In this document: positions 9,097 through 17,567 of the stretch, one piece after another
Layout of the letters: every line of letters starts with the position of its first letter
Position numbering within the stretch: position 1 is the first letter of the stretch
DNA from: Azophilus sp965199705
GTDB taxonomy: Bacteria > Pseudomonadota > Gammaproteobacteria > Pseudomonadales > Azotimanducaceae
DNA length: 64,000 nt
Assembly (NCBI GenBank): GCA_965199705.1
Contig: OZ241359.1
Coordinates: forward strand, 558,001-622,000
Direction: 5' to 3'
Made by a program: the position numbers and the translations under genes
Notes under the pieces: generated by a model
What the model saw: the letters and a program-made list of their open reading frames with translations, nothing else
Told to the model about the DNA's origin: nothing
Databases searched by the model: none

Positions 9097-9225
9097 ATGA
9101 AGCTGACCCTGGTTCTGGTGGCCTGGACCGTCCTTGCCCTGGGCGCCCTCTTTCTGATCGGCCCGGATACCAGCCGCGATCTGCCAAAACCCAATCCGCC
9201 GCCCGGGGTCTTGCATCATGGCTGA
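9097..9225 (+). CDS. Small single-pass membrane peptide (42 aa)
   Basis: A 42-codon gene with a clear Shine-Dalgarno (AGGAGA, 6 bases upstream). Residues about 3-21 are hydrophobic and form one transmembrane helix; the rest is a short Pro-rich tail (PNPPPG). It starts 55 bases after the PQQ dehydrogenase stop and ends 30 bases before the next gene, in the same direction. It may anchor or assist the dehydrogenase, by analogy with small subunits of other quinoprotein enzymes; this is inference. I do not recognise a family. Confidence 0.6.
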   Translation: MKLTLVLVAWTVLALGALFLIGPDTSRDLPKPNPPPGVLHHG

Positions 9226-9255
9226 TGCCGAAACCCGATTGCGCAGGGCGCTTGC

Positions 9256-10287
9256 ATGAGGCCTGTGCGCATCGGCTTGATGGGGTTTGGTCAGGTAGGC
9301 AGGCAGATATACCGTCTGGCGTTGGATGACCGACAATTTCAGATTCCCGCCGTCTCCGACATTGGCCGCCCGGACATCCTGCACCATCTGCTCACGCGGC
9401 CCGGCGGCGTGACGGACGCACGGCTGGAAGGCAATAACCTGGTCGCCGGAAACGGCGCATTGCGCACGAGGCTGATGCCGGCCGACAGGCCGGCGGAAAT
9501 ACCCTGGGACCTGTTTTCCGTGGATCTGGTGATCGACACCACCGGACGCTATCGTTCAGCCGAGGCGCTGCGCCCGCATCTCGACAACGGCGCCCCGCGC
9601 GTGGTCATTTCAACGCTGCCGACGCAGGCGGGGGGGCTGGATCGGGTGCTGGTGGGGGGCGTGAACGACGATCAGGCGCATCGCGATGATCGGCTGATTT
9701 CAGCGGGGTCGGCGTCCACCGCTGCCCTGGCGCTCGCTCTCAAGGTGATGGGCCGGGCTGGCGTCATCGAGCATGCGGCCATGACGTCCGTGCATGCCTA
9801 TACCAGCGATCAGAGCCTCCAGGACTATGCAGGCGCCGACTACCGGCGCAGCCGATCCGGGGCCAAGAACATCATTCCCAATGAAACACCGGCGGTGGAA
9901 TGGGTGCAGCGCATCATGCCCCGGTATCAAGGCAAGATCAGTGGCTTTGCCCTCAATGTGCCGGTGCAGGCAGGCTCGATGCTGGACCTCACCGTCGCCT
10001 ACGCCGATGAATCGCCATCCCTGACGAAGCTGGTAGATCTGTTTCAGGAGGCGGAATCGACGCAGCCGGACATCATTGCCACCACCCGTGATCCCATCGT
10101 TTCCTCAGACGTTCGCGGTTGTTCTGCCTCGATGCTTATCGATCTGAAGGGCCTGATGCGGGCCGGAGAGCGGCTGGTGAAGCTGCTTGCATGGCACGAA
10201 ACCCTGGGCCATGCGCGGCGGATGCTGGATCTGGCGGGTCGCTACGCGACGCTGGATGCCGGGGACAATGCGGAGGATGCGGCATGA
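9256..10287 (+). CDS. GAPDH-like protein without the catalytic cysteine
   Basis: A 343-residue member of the glyceraldehyde-3-phosphate dehydrogenase fold. The N-terminal NAD-binding loop is GFGQVGRQ, and the catalytic domain keeps the His segment (TSVHAYTSDQ) and the RRSRSGAKNIIP region. At the active site the usual SNASCTTN has become SAGSASTA, so the nucleophile Cys is Ala at residue 153. It therefore cannot form the thioacyl intermediate and is probably not a normal dehydrogenase. Its stop overlaps the start of an intact GAPDH gene (ATGA), so the two are translationally coupled. It could be a regulatory or structural partner, or an enzyme with another reaction. Confidence 0.85.
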   Translation: MRPVRIGLMGFGQVGRQIYRLALDDRQFQIPAVSDIGRPDILHHLLTRPGGVTDARLEGNNLVAGNGALRTRLMPADRPAEIPWDLFSVDLVIDTTGRYRSAEALRPHLDNGAPRVVISTLPTQAGGLDRVLVGGVNDDQAHRDDRLISAGSASTAALALALKVMGRAGVIEHAAMTSVHAYTSDQSLQDYAGADYRRSRSGAKNIIPNETPAVEWVQRIMPRYQGKISGFALNVPVQAGSMLDLTVAYADESPSLTKLVDLFQEAESTQPDIIATTRDPIVSSDVRGCSASMLIDLKGLMRAGERLVKLLAWHETLGHARRMLDLAGRYATLDAGDNAEDAA

Positions 10288-11285
10288 GGGTCGCCATCAA
10301 TGGATTTGGGCGCATCGGACGCGCCGTGTGCCGCATTGCGGAAGCGCGGGAAGATCTGGAAATCGTTGCCATCAATGACCTGTTCGACCACGAGGCCCTG
10401 GCCTACCTGCTCACCTATGACACGGTGATGGGCCAGTTCGATGGCGGCGTATCGCTTGAAGATGGCGAACTGGTCACGCCACGCACCCGGGCTCGCATGA
10501 TCAGGGAGCGAGACGCCAGCCGCCTGCCCTGGGATGAGCTTTCCGTGGATGCGGTGGTGGAATCGACAGGCGTTTTCAGCACGCGAGATGAGGTTGGCAG
10601 GCATTTGCAGGCCGGGGCCAAGCGCGCCATCGTCACCATGCCAGCCAAGGCGGCGGTGGACTATACGGTGGTCCTCGGGGTCAACGAGGCGGGGCTCGGC
10701 GCCGACCACCGATTGATTTCGAATGCCAGTTGCACCACGAACTGCCTGGCGCCGGTGGCCCGGGTGCTGCACGAGACCTTCGGGCTGCGCGAGGGCGTCA
10801 TCAACACAGTGCACGCCTATACCAACGATCAGCGCCTTGCCGACGTGCCGCACTCGGATTGGCGGCGCAGCCGGGCGGCGGCGGAAAATGTGATTCCCAC
10901 CTCGACAGGTGCGGCCAGAGCGGTGGGGGAGGTTCTGCCGGAGTTGCAGGGCCGGCTGGACGGGATTGCCGCCAGGGTCCCGGTCGCGGACGGTTCAGTG
11001 GTGGATCTCTTCGTCGAGCTGGATCAGCCCGCCAGCGTCGAAGCCGTGCATGAGGCCATGGAGGCCGCGGCGCAGACGCCCAGGTTGGCGTCGGTGCTGG
11101 AGTTCACCCGAGAACCTGTGGTGTCCTCGGACATCATCGGCAACGCGCATTCCTCGATCTATGACGCCTCTTTCACCCGCGTCTCTGGCGGCCGATATCT
11201 CAAGGCGCTGTGCTGGTACGATAACGAATGGGGCTATTCCAACCGGGTCTGCGATCTGCTGGGATTACTGGCTGGCCTCGATTGA
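10284..11285 (+). CDS. gap: Glyceraldehyde-3-phosphate dehydrogenase, type I
   Basis: A 333-residue GAPDH, which converts glyceraldehyde 3-phosphate, NAD(P) and phosphate to 1,3-bisphosphoglycerate. It has the Rossmann loop INGFGRIGR, the active-site SNASCTTNC with Cys150, the His segment NTVHAYTNDQ, and the C-terminal WYDNEWGYSNR. The ND at residues 31-32 suggests preference for NAD. The ATG overlaps the stop of the upstream cysteine-less paralogue by ATGA, which fixes the start; a longer upstream frame overlapping that gene is rejected. The 3' end overlaps the convergent gene at 11265 by 21 bases. Confidence 0.95.
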   Translation: MRVAINGFGRIGRAVCRIAEAREDLEIVAINDLFDHEALAYLLTYDTVMGQFDGGVSLEDGELVTPRTRARMIRERDASRLPWDELSVDAVVESTGVFSTRDEVGRHLQAGAKRAIVTMPAKAAVDYTVVLGVNEAGLGADHRLISNASCTTNCLAPVARVLHETFGLREGVINTVHAYTNDQRLADVPHSDWRRSRAAAENVIPTSTGAARAVGEVLPELQGRLDGIAARVPVADGSVVDLFVELDQPASVEAVHEAMEAAAQTPRLASVLEFTREPVVSSDIIGNAHSSIYDASFTRVSGGRYLKALCWYDNEWGYSNRVCDLLGLLAGLD

Positions 11286-11843
11286 CCTGTCGCTTTCGTC
11301 GAGGGCGGGTTTTGCGGGCAGAGGCGTCGGCTGCAACGGCCTGAATTCGAACAGGGGGCCATCGGCTGCGCCGGTTGCTTCCGCGCCCGGTTGCGGGCCC
11401 GCGCTTTCCTGGTCTTGCACGGCGCCTCGTGTGCGAAAACCGTTCATCGGCTGTCCTTCGCTGAGCGCCTTGAGCGCGACTTCGGCGGCCTTTGCATCGG
11501 CCAGGCTCCAGGGCAAGCTGTGCGCCCTCGGTGTTGCGCGAACTGTCTGTGGCGGATTCGGGCCGCTCACCCAGTAATGGATAATACCCGGCGTTCGGGC
11601 CTGCTTGTCCGGTTCCTCAATGGTGATCCAGTGCACCTGGAACTGATCCGGCATGGGCGCCGATGTCGGCCACCCCATCAGTTGCCTGAGGCCTTCGTAG
11701 GTGGCGACATACAAGAGCGCTGCAACGCCGACGGCGACCAGCTTGATCCAGAATCGCCAGCCCCTGACCAGATTCAGGTTGAGCAAGAGCGCCACTCCGG
11801 CCGCGTAGGCCAGCGACAGCAGGATGATCGGGGTCATGGGCAT
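11265..11843 (-). CDS. Membrane protein of unknown function (third gene of ExbB-like trio)
   Basis: A 192-residue protein I do not recognise. Two hydrophobic segments (residues about 4-22 and 33-50) anchor it; a soluble part with HWITIEEPD and HYWVSGPNPP follows, then a Pro/Ala-rich tail. It is the last of three minus-strand genes that start with an ExbB/MotA-like channel protein, and its ATG is two bases after the stop of the middle gene. A role in the same envelope complex is likely from this coupling. The last 21 bases overlap the end of gap. Confidence 0.6.
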   Translation of the reverse strand: MPMTPIILLSLAYAAGVALLLNLNLVRGWRFWIKLVAVGVAALLYVATYEGLRQLMGWPTSAPMPDQFQVHWITIEEPDKQARTPGIIHYWVSGPNPPQTVRATPRAHSLPWSLADAKAAEVALKALSEGQPMNGFRTRGAVQDQESAGPQPGAEATGAADGPLFEFRPLQPTPLPAKPALDESDRSIEASQ

Positions 11844-11845
11844 GA

Positions 11846-12462
11846 TCAGGCCGGTGTTTTCGCGCCTGTGGTCAGCAGGCGCTTCTGCACCCGGCTCACG
11901 CCCACAACCGATCCGTCCACATCCAGCGAGAAGCGGACCGCGGTGCGCTCGTCTCCGGCGCCGTTGAGTTGCAGCGTGTCATAGAACACCAGCGTCAGCC
12001 GAGGGTTCAGTTTCTCGACCTTTACCGACACTGGCAGTGGCGCCGGATAGTTGGCCTGATAGTGCAGCGCATTCACCACATACTCGCCCGGTTGCAGGCG
12101 CGGAGGGTGACCGTCTCCTGATTGATCGGATTCTCGGTCAGGACGCCGTCCACCAGCAGATGATCCTGGAAGCGGCCGCGGTCGTCCCGATCCAGGTGCA
12201 TCAGATCGGTTTCTCGGTTGCGGTACCAGACCAGATTGCCGCGCGGGTCCTCCACCACGGCGTCCACATCGTCCGGGTGCTGATCCGGCCAGCGCAGAGT
12301 GATGAGAATCTCCGCCGTGTTGGCAACCTGACCGGTCTCTGATGGGTCTGCGATCTGCGTAAAGGCTACAGCGAACATGAACGCGAAGCCGAGCAGGGCG
12401 TTGAAAAGGAGATCGGTAAACGCTGCCTCGGACCCCTTGTGGCGAAGGCTAGCGTGGCGCAC
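11846..12462 (-). pseudogene. ExbD/MotB-position membrane protein with an internal frameshift
   Basis: The N-terminal part (from 12462) has one transmembrane segment (FTDLLFNALLGFAFMFAVAF) and a periplasmic domain with VDAVVEDPRGNLVWY, then leaves its frame and stops at 12073. The natural continuation, LQPGEYVVNALHYQANYP and on to the stop at 11846, lies in another frame that starts near 12100. Around CTCCGCGCCTG one base seems missing. Joined, the protein would be about 205 residues. It starts 14 bases inside the end of the channel gene. It may be a true mutation, an assembly error or less likely programmed frameshifting. Confidence 0.6.
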
Positions 12463-13186
12463 GAGTTTCAGTCGCGGCCAGCACCGTGACCCGCGTTGCC
12501 AGTTCCGCTGAGGATGAGTCCAGCAAGTGGTATTGCAGCTTCAGCAGCGTGCTGGTGATCAGGCCGGCCAGCGTGGTGTAGAGCGCTACCGCCATGCCGC
12601 CGCTCATCGTGGCGAGCAACTGACGCATCTGACTCGGAGCAAAGGTATCAAGGTCGCCGATCGACATGAGCATCAGGATGAAACCGACTACCGTGCCGAG
12701 CAAGCCGAGTTTCAACAGCGTGTCGCCGAGGAAGTGTCCGAGGGCGTGGCGGTTCGCCAATTGATCCGCAAAAGCGGTCAGCAGGGCGTCAGCATCGGTC
12801 TTTGAGCCTTGCGTCTGCCAGGCAAGGCCCAGGTCGCCGAGCAGCCCGGGACATTCAGCGAGGCGAGCGAGCGCAGACGACCGCTGCGCCGCCTCTACGG
12901 TCATCTGGCCGGCCGGTTCGGACGCCGACGCCCCTTTGGCCGCGGCCATCGCCTGTTCCAGTTGCATGAGGCCGCGTCTCTCCCGGCCGAGTTGTCGCGC
13001 CAGCCAGAGCCAGTGCAGACTGGCGCCCGCATAGACCACCAGGATCAGCGAGGAGATATAGCTGCGGTCGGCGTCGAGCGCAAGCCTGACAAGACCCTGG
13101 TCTGCGGCGACATAGAACCCGAATCCGATCAAGCCGAGCAGGATCAGGGCCCGCAGGATCAACTGGGCGTCGGCGAAGGGGCGCAA
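12449..13186 (-). CDS. MotA/TolQ/ExbB-family proton channel protein
   Basis: A 245-residue inner membrane protein. Two N-terminal transmembrane segments (about 11-28 and 42-60) are followed by a cytoplasmic loop and the family core: LGLLGTVVGFILML near residue 160 and MSGGMAVALYTTLAGLI near residue 190, the signature of the ExbB/TolQ/MotA channel. Such proteins couple proton flow to movement of a periplasmic partner. It differs from tolQ elsewhere in the window and is followed by two membrane genes in close spacing, so it is likely the motor of an uncharacterised energised complex. It is divergent from gpsA. Confidence 0.8.
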   Translation of the reverse strand: MRPFADAQLILRALILLGLIGFGFYVAADQGLVRLALDADRSYISSLILVVYAGASLHWLWLARQLGRERRGLMQLEQAMAAAKGASASEPAGQMTVEAAQRSSALARLAECPGLLGDLGLAWQTQGSKTDADALLTAFADQLANRHALGHFLGDTLLKLGLLGTVVGFILMLMSIGDLDTFAPSQMRQLLATMSGGMAVALYTTLAGLITSTLLKLQYHLLDSSSAELATRVTVLAATETRAPR

Positions 13187-13307
13187 TTGGCAGACTCCTG
13201 GCGGACAAGACCGGCATGTTATCCGAGTCTGCTAGCCGGGATATTGCCACCAGAGGCTGTCGCAAGCGGCTACAATGACCCAGGGTGTATCAAGACTGAG
13301 CGATCGG

Positions 13308-14303
13308 ATGGCGCGTATTGCGGTTCTGGGCCTTGGCAACTTCGGCACGGCGTTGGCCCGCAATTGGACGCTGCACGGCAAGGCGGTCACTGGCTGGACG
13401 GTCGAGGACGAGGTGTACGCCAGCGTAAAGGCGCGTACTGTCAATGAAAAGTACCTGCCTGGCGTCACCTTGCCGGGCATGGTGGTCACTCAGGATCTCG
13501 CGGCTGCGATTGCAGACGCGGATATCATCGCCCTGGCGCTGCCATCGCATGTGGTGCTCGACGTAACCGCGCAATTGGCGCCCATGCTGAGTGCGGGGCC
13601 GATTCTGCTGGACCTGGCCAAGGGCCTGGCGCCGGGCGAGGCGTTGGTGTCGGAAGCGATCGGCGAACAACTGTCGGCTGCCGGGCGAGACAACCTGCTG
13701 GCGGTGATGACCGGCCCGACCATTGCCCCGGAACTGGCCGCGGGCGTCTTGACGCAGGCGTTGGTCGCTGCTCGGGATGCCGATGTCGCTCGCTATCTCG
13801 CGGCCGAGCTTGGCACCCCCACTTTCGAGGTGCGATCTGCCACCGACCCGCATGGCGTAGAGCTTTGGGGCGCCTTCAAGAACGTGATCGCGCTTGCCTG
13901 CGGGCTTTCGGACGGCTTGAGCGAGGTAGGGACTCTCGGCGGAGACAATCTCAAGGCGGCAATTTTCACGGCTGGCTTCCGCGAAGGTTGCCGTTTGCTG
14001 GCGGCTCTGGGGGCCGATCCTGAAACGGCCTTCAGCCCGGCCGGAATCGGCGACCTCTATGTTACTGCCACCTCGCCGCATGGCAGAAATCGACGCACCG
14101 GGGCAAGGCTTGGCTCTGGCGCCTCGTTGGCGGAGGCGCTTGGCGCCACGGTGATGGTGTCAGAAGGCGTGCGCGCCACGCGCATGTTCTCGGCGCGCAC
14201 CCGCACCCTGGCCCTTGCCGCGCCCTTTGTGGAAACGCTGCGTGCGCTGCTGGACGGCGAGACGGATGCGGAAACCTGCGTGCGTGGCTTCCTGAAGCTG
14301 TGA
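13308..14303 (+). CDS. gpsA: Glycerol-3-phosphate dehydrogenase [NAD(P)+]
   Basis: GpsA reduces dihydroxyacetone phosphate to sn-glycerol 3-phosphate for phospholipid synthesis. The 331-residue product starts with the Rossmann motif VLGLGNFGTALA, has the active-site region WGAFKNVIALACGL with the catalytic Lys, and the C-terminal GIGDLYVTATSPHGRNRR. The ATG at 13308 puts the Rossmann loop at the usual distance from the N-terminus; an upstream start at 13275 would add 11 residues. The neighbours give no operon. Confidence 0.93.
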   Translation: MARIAVLGLGNFGTALARNWTLHGKAVTGWTVEDEVYASVKARTVNEKYLPGVTLPGMVVTQDLAAAIADADIIALALPSHVVLDVTAQLAPMLSAGPILLDLAKGLAPGEALVSEAIGEQLSAAGRDNLLAVMTGPTIAPELAAGVLTQALVAARDADVARYLAAELGTPTFEVRSATDPHGVELWGAFKNVIALACGLSDGLSEVGTLGGDNLKAAIFTAGFREGCRLLAALGADPETAFSPAGIGDLYVTATSPHGRNRRTGARLGSGASLAEALGATVMVSEGVRATRMFSARTRTLALAAPFVETLRALLDGETDAETCVRGFLKL

Positions 14304-14423
14304 CAAGGCGCACCGCAGCACTTTTTTCCGGTTTCCGGTGGCACAGCGCTTGAAACTTTTTGCAGGATCACCAAACTAACCAGTCAACAGGGCAGGCGCC
14401 CTGAACTTCACGGAGATCTGTCG

Positions 14424-15128
14424 ATGGCCAACAGCAACCTGTCTTTCCGTCCCGGCAACGCGAGCAGCACTGCCGCCCGCGCCCGCGCTCTGGGCGTCAC
14501 CGCGTCGCCGATCAGCGGGGTGCTGCGCAATACCTATCTGCTGCTCGGCATGACGCTGGGGTTCAGTGCGCTGATGGCAGGCGTATCCATGGCGATAGGG
14601 GCGCCCTATCTGGGGCCGATCGTGACGTTGATCGGTTTCTTCGGCCTGCTCTTTGCCGTGCACAAGACCGCGGATAGCGGCCTTGGGCTCTTGTTCGTGT
14701 TCCTGCTTACCGGCTTCATGGGCTTCACCCTGGGGCCGATTCTGAACGCCTATCTGACCCTGCCAAACGGTTCGGAACTGATTGCTTCCGCCCTGGGCGC
14801 CACGTCCGTCGCATTTGTCGGATTGTCCGGATATGCGGTGATCACCCGCAAGGATTTCAGCTTTCTTTCGGGCTTCCTGGTGGTGGGTTTCTTTGTGCTG
14901 ATGGGCGCGGTTCTGCTCGGCCTGTTCCTGGATCTGTCGGCCTTCGCCCTGGCCATCTCTGCCGGTTTTGCGATCTTCGCCTGCGCCGCCATTCTCTGGC
15001 AGACCTCGGCGATCATTCACGGCGGCGAGACCAACTACATCCGAGCCACCGTATCTCTCTACGTCTCCTTCTACAATCTGTTCCTGTCGCTGCTGCACAT
15101 ATTTGGCGCTTTCAGCGGCGACGACTGA
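14424..15128 (+). CDS. Bax inhibitor-1 / YccA family membrane protein
   Basis: A 234-residue protein with seven predicted transmembrane helices after a 35-residue soluble N-terminus. The family features are LRNTYLLLGMTLGFSAL at the first helix, the TGFMGFTLGPIL segment, and the C-terminal YIRATVSLYVSFYNLFLSLL. YccA-like proteins act as modulators of the FtsH membrane protease in E. coli; related members conduct calcium. A Shine-Dalgarno (GGAGAT) precedes the ATG. Monocistronic by spacing. Confidence 0.88.
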   Translation: MANSNLSFRPGNASSTAARARALGVTASPISGVLRNTYLLLGMTLGFSALMAGVSMAIGAPYLGPIVTLIGFFGLLFAVHKTADSGLGLLFVFLLTGFMGFTLGPILNAYLTLPNGSELIASALGATSVAFVGLSGYAVITRKDFSFLSGFLVVGFFVLMGAVLLGLFLDLSAFALAISAGFAIFACAAILWQTSAIIHGGETNYIRATVSLYVSFYNLFLSLLHIFGAFSGDD

Positions 15129-15213
15129 GTCTCGGGCCAGCGCACAGGGGCGGCGACCAGCCGGGTGCGGGTTTGCCTCTGGCCTCGTTATCGCGCCAGG
15201 CGTTAACCTGCCT

Positions 15214-15606
15214 TCATAGCCGATACACGCGGGCCGCCGTACCGTAGAAGAGGGCGTGCTTCTCGGCTTCGCTGAACTCGGCGACCATTTTCTTCATGCC
15301 GTTCCAGAGGATCGGGTAGGCGATGGATTTCCGGTCCACCGGAAAGTTGCTCTCGAACATGCAGCGCTCGGGTCCGAAGCAGTCGATGGTGTGCAGGTAC
15401 CAGGGTTTCTGAGCGGCCACGAACTCATCGGATGAGGGCGGCGTCGCCCGTTCATGCCAGCCGAAGCCGTTGTCCGGCATGGCCAGACCGCCGAGTTTGG
15501 CGATGACATTCGGGCACTCGGAGATCGCCTTGATGTCCTTGCGCCATTGCTTGAACACCGCTTCTCGCCCTTGATTCCCGATAACATGGCCGCCGGTCTG
15601 TCCAGC
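15214..15606 (-). pseudogene. Amidohydrolase (TIM-barrel) C-terminal fragment
   Basis: The last 130 codons of an amidohydrolase-2 family protein, with NVIAKLGGLAMPDNGFGWH, CMFESNFPVDR and FYGTAARVYRL, the usual C-terminal part of these metal-dependent hydrolases. The N-terminal two thirds, with the metal-binding His pair, is missing: homology stops at about 15606, 19 bases before the ABC transporter gene on the other strand. This is a cut gene at a rearrangement junction. Confidence 0.75.
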
Positions 15607-15624
15607 TTCGAGCACGCCTGACCC

Positions 15625-16710
15625 ATGGCCAGCATTCGGATTTGCAACCTGAGCCATCGCTATGACGCCGGATCGCCGCAGGTGCTTGATGCGGTGTCCC
15701 TGGCCATGGCGGATGCCGAGGCGCATGCGCTGCTCGGGCCTTCCGGTTGCGGCAAGACAACCCTGCTGAAGTTGCTGGCTGGCCTCCTGAAGCCGGAGGC
15801 GGGGCGGATTGAGATTGCCGGACAGGACCAGGCGCGCACGCCGCCAGCCGAGCGGCAGACGGCCCTGGTGTTTCAGTTTCCCGTGCTCTATCCGACCCTC
15901 AGTGTGACCGGCAATCTGGCTTTTCCGCTGGCAAATCAGGGTTGGCGGCGGGATGCCATCCAGAGTCGCGTGCGCGAGGTGGTTGACTTGCTGGGCCTTG
16001 GCCCCTTGCTTTCGCGACGGCCTCAGTCGCTGTCTCAGTTCGAGAAGCAGCTCGTGGTGATCGGCCGGGCCCTGGTGCGGCCGGACCTGGCCGTGCTTCT
16101 GCTTGACGAACCGCTTGCCGCAGTGGAAGCGGGGATGCGCTGGCGGCTGCGTCTGGTGCTGAAGCAAGTCCAGGCTGATACTGGCTTGACGATGATTCTG
16201 GTGACTCACGACCAGACCGAGGCGCTCGCCTTTGCCGAACGGACCACGGTCATGCATCAGGGCAGAGCGCTGCAAACCGCCAGCGCACAGACGCTTGTGG
16301 ACGCGCCTGCGCATCCCGAGGTCGCCCGGTTCATTGGCGATCCGGGCATGAATCTGGCGCCGGCGCAGGTCCAGGACGGCCAGCTGATTGTCGGCGGAAG
16401 ACCCTTGTGGCGCACCGATCTGCCCGCTGGCCCCTGCCTTCTGGGTTTTCGCCCGGAATGGGCCAGCGTGGCCGAGACCGGCGTTCCCGTGCGCCTCCTC
16501 GGCATTGAAGTTCTGGGCAGACGCAGTGGACGGACGCGCGGCCTGGTCACGGTGGAATGGGCCAAGCAGCGGATACGGATTCGACAGGCGATCCAGCCGC
16601 ATCAGCTCAGACAACCGGACTTGCGGCTTGAGCTGGTGCGCAGCCTGCTGTTTCGGGATGACCAGATGCTCGAAGCGGCGACGCTGGCAGGCGACCGAAT
16701 TCCCCCATGA
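15625..16710 (+). CDS. ABC transporter ATP-binding protein, GlpT-like with degenerate signature
   Basis: A 361-residue ATPase of the sugar/glycerol (MalK/UgpC-like) group. Walker A is GPSGCGKTT near residue 37, the Q-loop is VFQFPVLYPT, Walker B is LLLDEPLA, the switch His is in LVTHDQTEA, and a C-terminal OB-fold region follows. The ABC signature, usually LSGGQ, is LSQFEKQ. A degenerate signature of this kind occurs in one of the two ATPases of GlpSTPQV glycerol transporters, and FQFPVLYPTLSV resembles GlpT. The partner ATPase, second permease and binding protein are not next to it, so the transporter looks incomplete. It overlaps the permease gene by ATGA. Confidence 0.8.
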   Translation: MASIRICNLSHRYDAGSPQVLDAVSLAMADAEAHALLGPSGCGKTTLLKLLAGLLKPEAGRIEIAGQDQARTPPAERQTALVFQFPVLYPTLSVTGNLAFPLANQGWRRDAIQSRVREVVDLLGLGPLLSRRPQSLSQFEKQLVVIGRALVRPDLAVLLLDEPLAAVEAGMRWRLRLVLKQVQADTGLTMILVTHDQTEALAFAERTTVMHQGRALQTASAQTLVDAPAHPEVARFIGDPGMNLAPAQVQDGQLIVGGRPLWRTDLPAGPCLLGFRPEWASVAETGVPVRLLGIEVLGRRSGRTRGLVTVEWAKQRIRIRQAIQPHQLRQPDLRLELVRSLLFRDDQMLEAATLAGDRIPP

Positions 16711-17567
16711 AGAGGCCGCACAACAACAGGGCCTGGCTGGCGGTTCTGCCGGTGGTGCTGGTGGTCGCCTTCAGTGCTGTAGCGCCATTGATGACGGTGG
16801 TCAACTACTCGGTTCAGGATATTTTCGATCTCGACACCCGTCTCTTCGTCGGCCTTGACTGGTACCGAGAAACCCTGCGCGATCCGCGCTTTCAGGACGC
16901 GCTGCTGCGCCAGATCGGATTCAGCACCCTGGTGATCGCCCTTGAGGTTCCGCTCGGCGTCTGGGTTGCCAAGGCGATGCCGCGCCAGGGTCCGGCCACG
17001 GCGGCATACTTCCTGATCCTGGCCATGCCGCTATTGATTCCCTGGAACGTTGTCGGCGTGATCTGGCAGATCTTTGCGCGTCCTGACATTGGCCTGCTTG
17101 GCGCTTTGGTGAATGGCGCGGGTCTCTCCTGGAACTACACGGGCAATGCGCTGGATGCCTGGGTCACCCTGGTGCTGATGGATGTCTGGCACTGGACTTC
17201 ACTGGTCGCACTGCTCTGCTTCGCCGGGCTTGTCACCATCCCGGCGCCCTATTACGAGGCGGCTGCGCTGGACGGCGCCAGCCGTTGGCAGGTGTTCTGG
17301 CGCGTGGAGTTGCCCCATCTGCGCCCGGTGCTGGCCATCGCCATTCTGCTGCGCCTGATGGATACCCTGATGATCTACACGGAACCCTTCGTGCTCACCG
17401 GTGGCGGGCCAGGGGCCAGCACCACCTTCCTGAGCCAATATCTGGCAAGCATGGCCCTCGGCCAATTCGATCTCGGTCCGGCAGCGGCGTTTTCCGTACT
17501 CTACTTTCTGTTGATTCTGCTGCTCTGCTGGGTGTTCTACACAAGCGTCATGCAGCGGGAGGATTGA
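16707..17567 (+). CDS. ABC transporter permease, GlpP/MalF-like
   Basis: A 286-residue inner membrane permease with six predicted helices. The N-terminal NRAWLAVLPVVLVVAFSA and VVNYSVQD segments resemble GlpP of glycerol ABC transporters, and the cytoplasmic EAA loop is present (YYEAAALDGASRWQVFW). It is coupled to the ATPase gene by ATGA overlap. Where the second permease should follow, the next gene is a convergent MFS transporter whose 3' end overlaps by 20 bases, which indicates loss of the rest of the operon by rearrangement. Confidence 0.85.
   Translation: MKRPHNNRAWLAVLPVVLVVAFSAVAPLMTVVNYSVQDIFDLDTRLFVGLDWYRETLRDPRFQDALLRQIGFSTLVIALEVPLGVWVAKAMPRQGPATAAYFLILAMPLLIPWNVVGVIWQIFARPDIGLLGALVNGAGLSWNYTGNALDAWVTLVLMDVWHWTSLVALLCFAGLVTIPAPYYEAAALDGASRWQVFWRVELPHLRPVLAIAILLRLMDTLMIYTEPFVLTGGGPGASTTFLSQYLASMALGQFDLGPAAAFSVLYFLLILLLCWVFYTSVMQRED

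Noticed and set aside
10119..10283. Longer GAPDH start 55 codons upstream
   Set aside because: It would overlap the upstream paralogue in another frame, and the GAPDH N-terminus begins exactly at the ATG at 10284.
13244..13276. Promoter TTGCCA and TACAAT upstream of gpsA
   Set aside because: The boxes are 21 bases apart, too far for a normal sigma-70 promoter.
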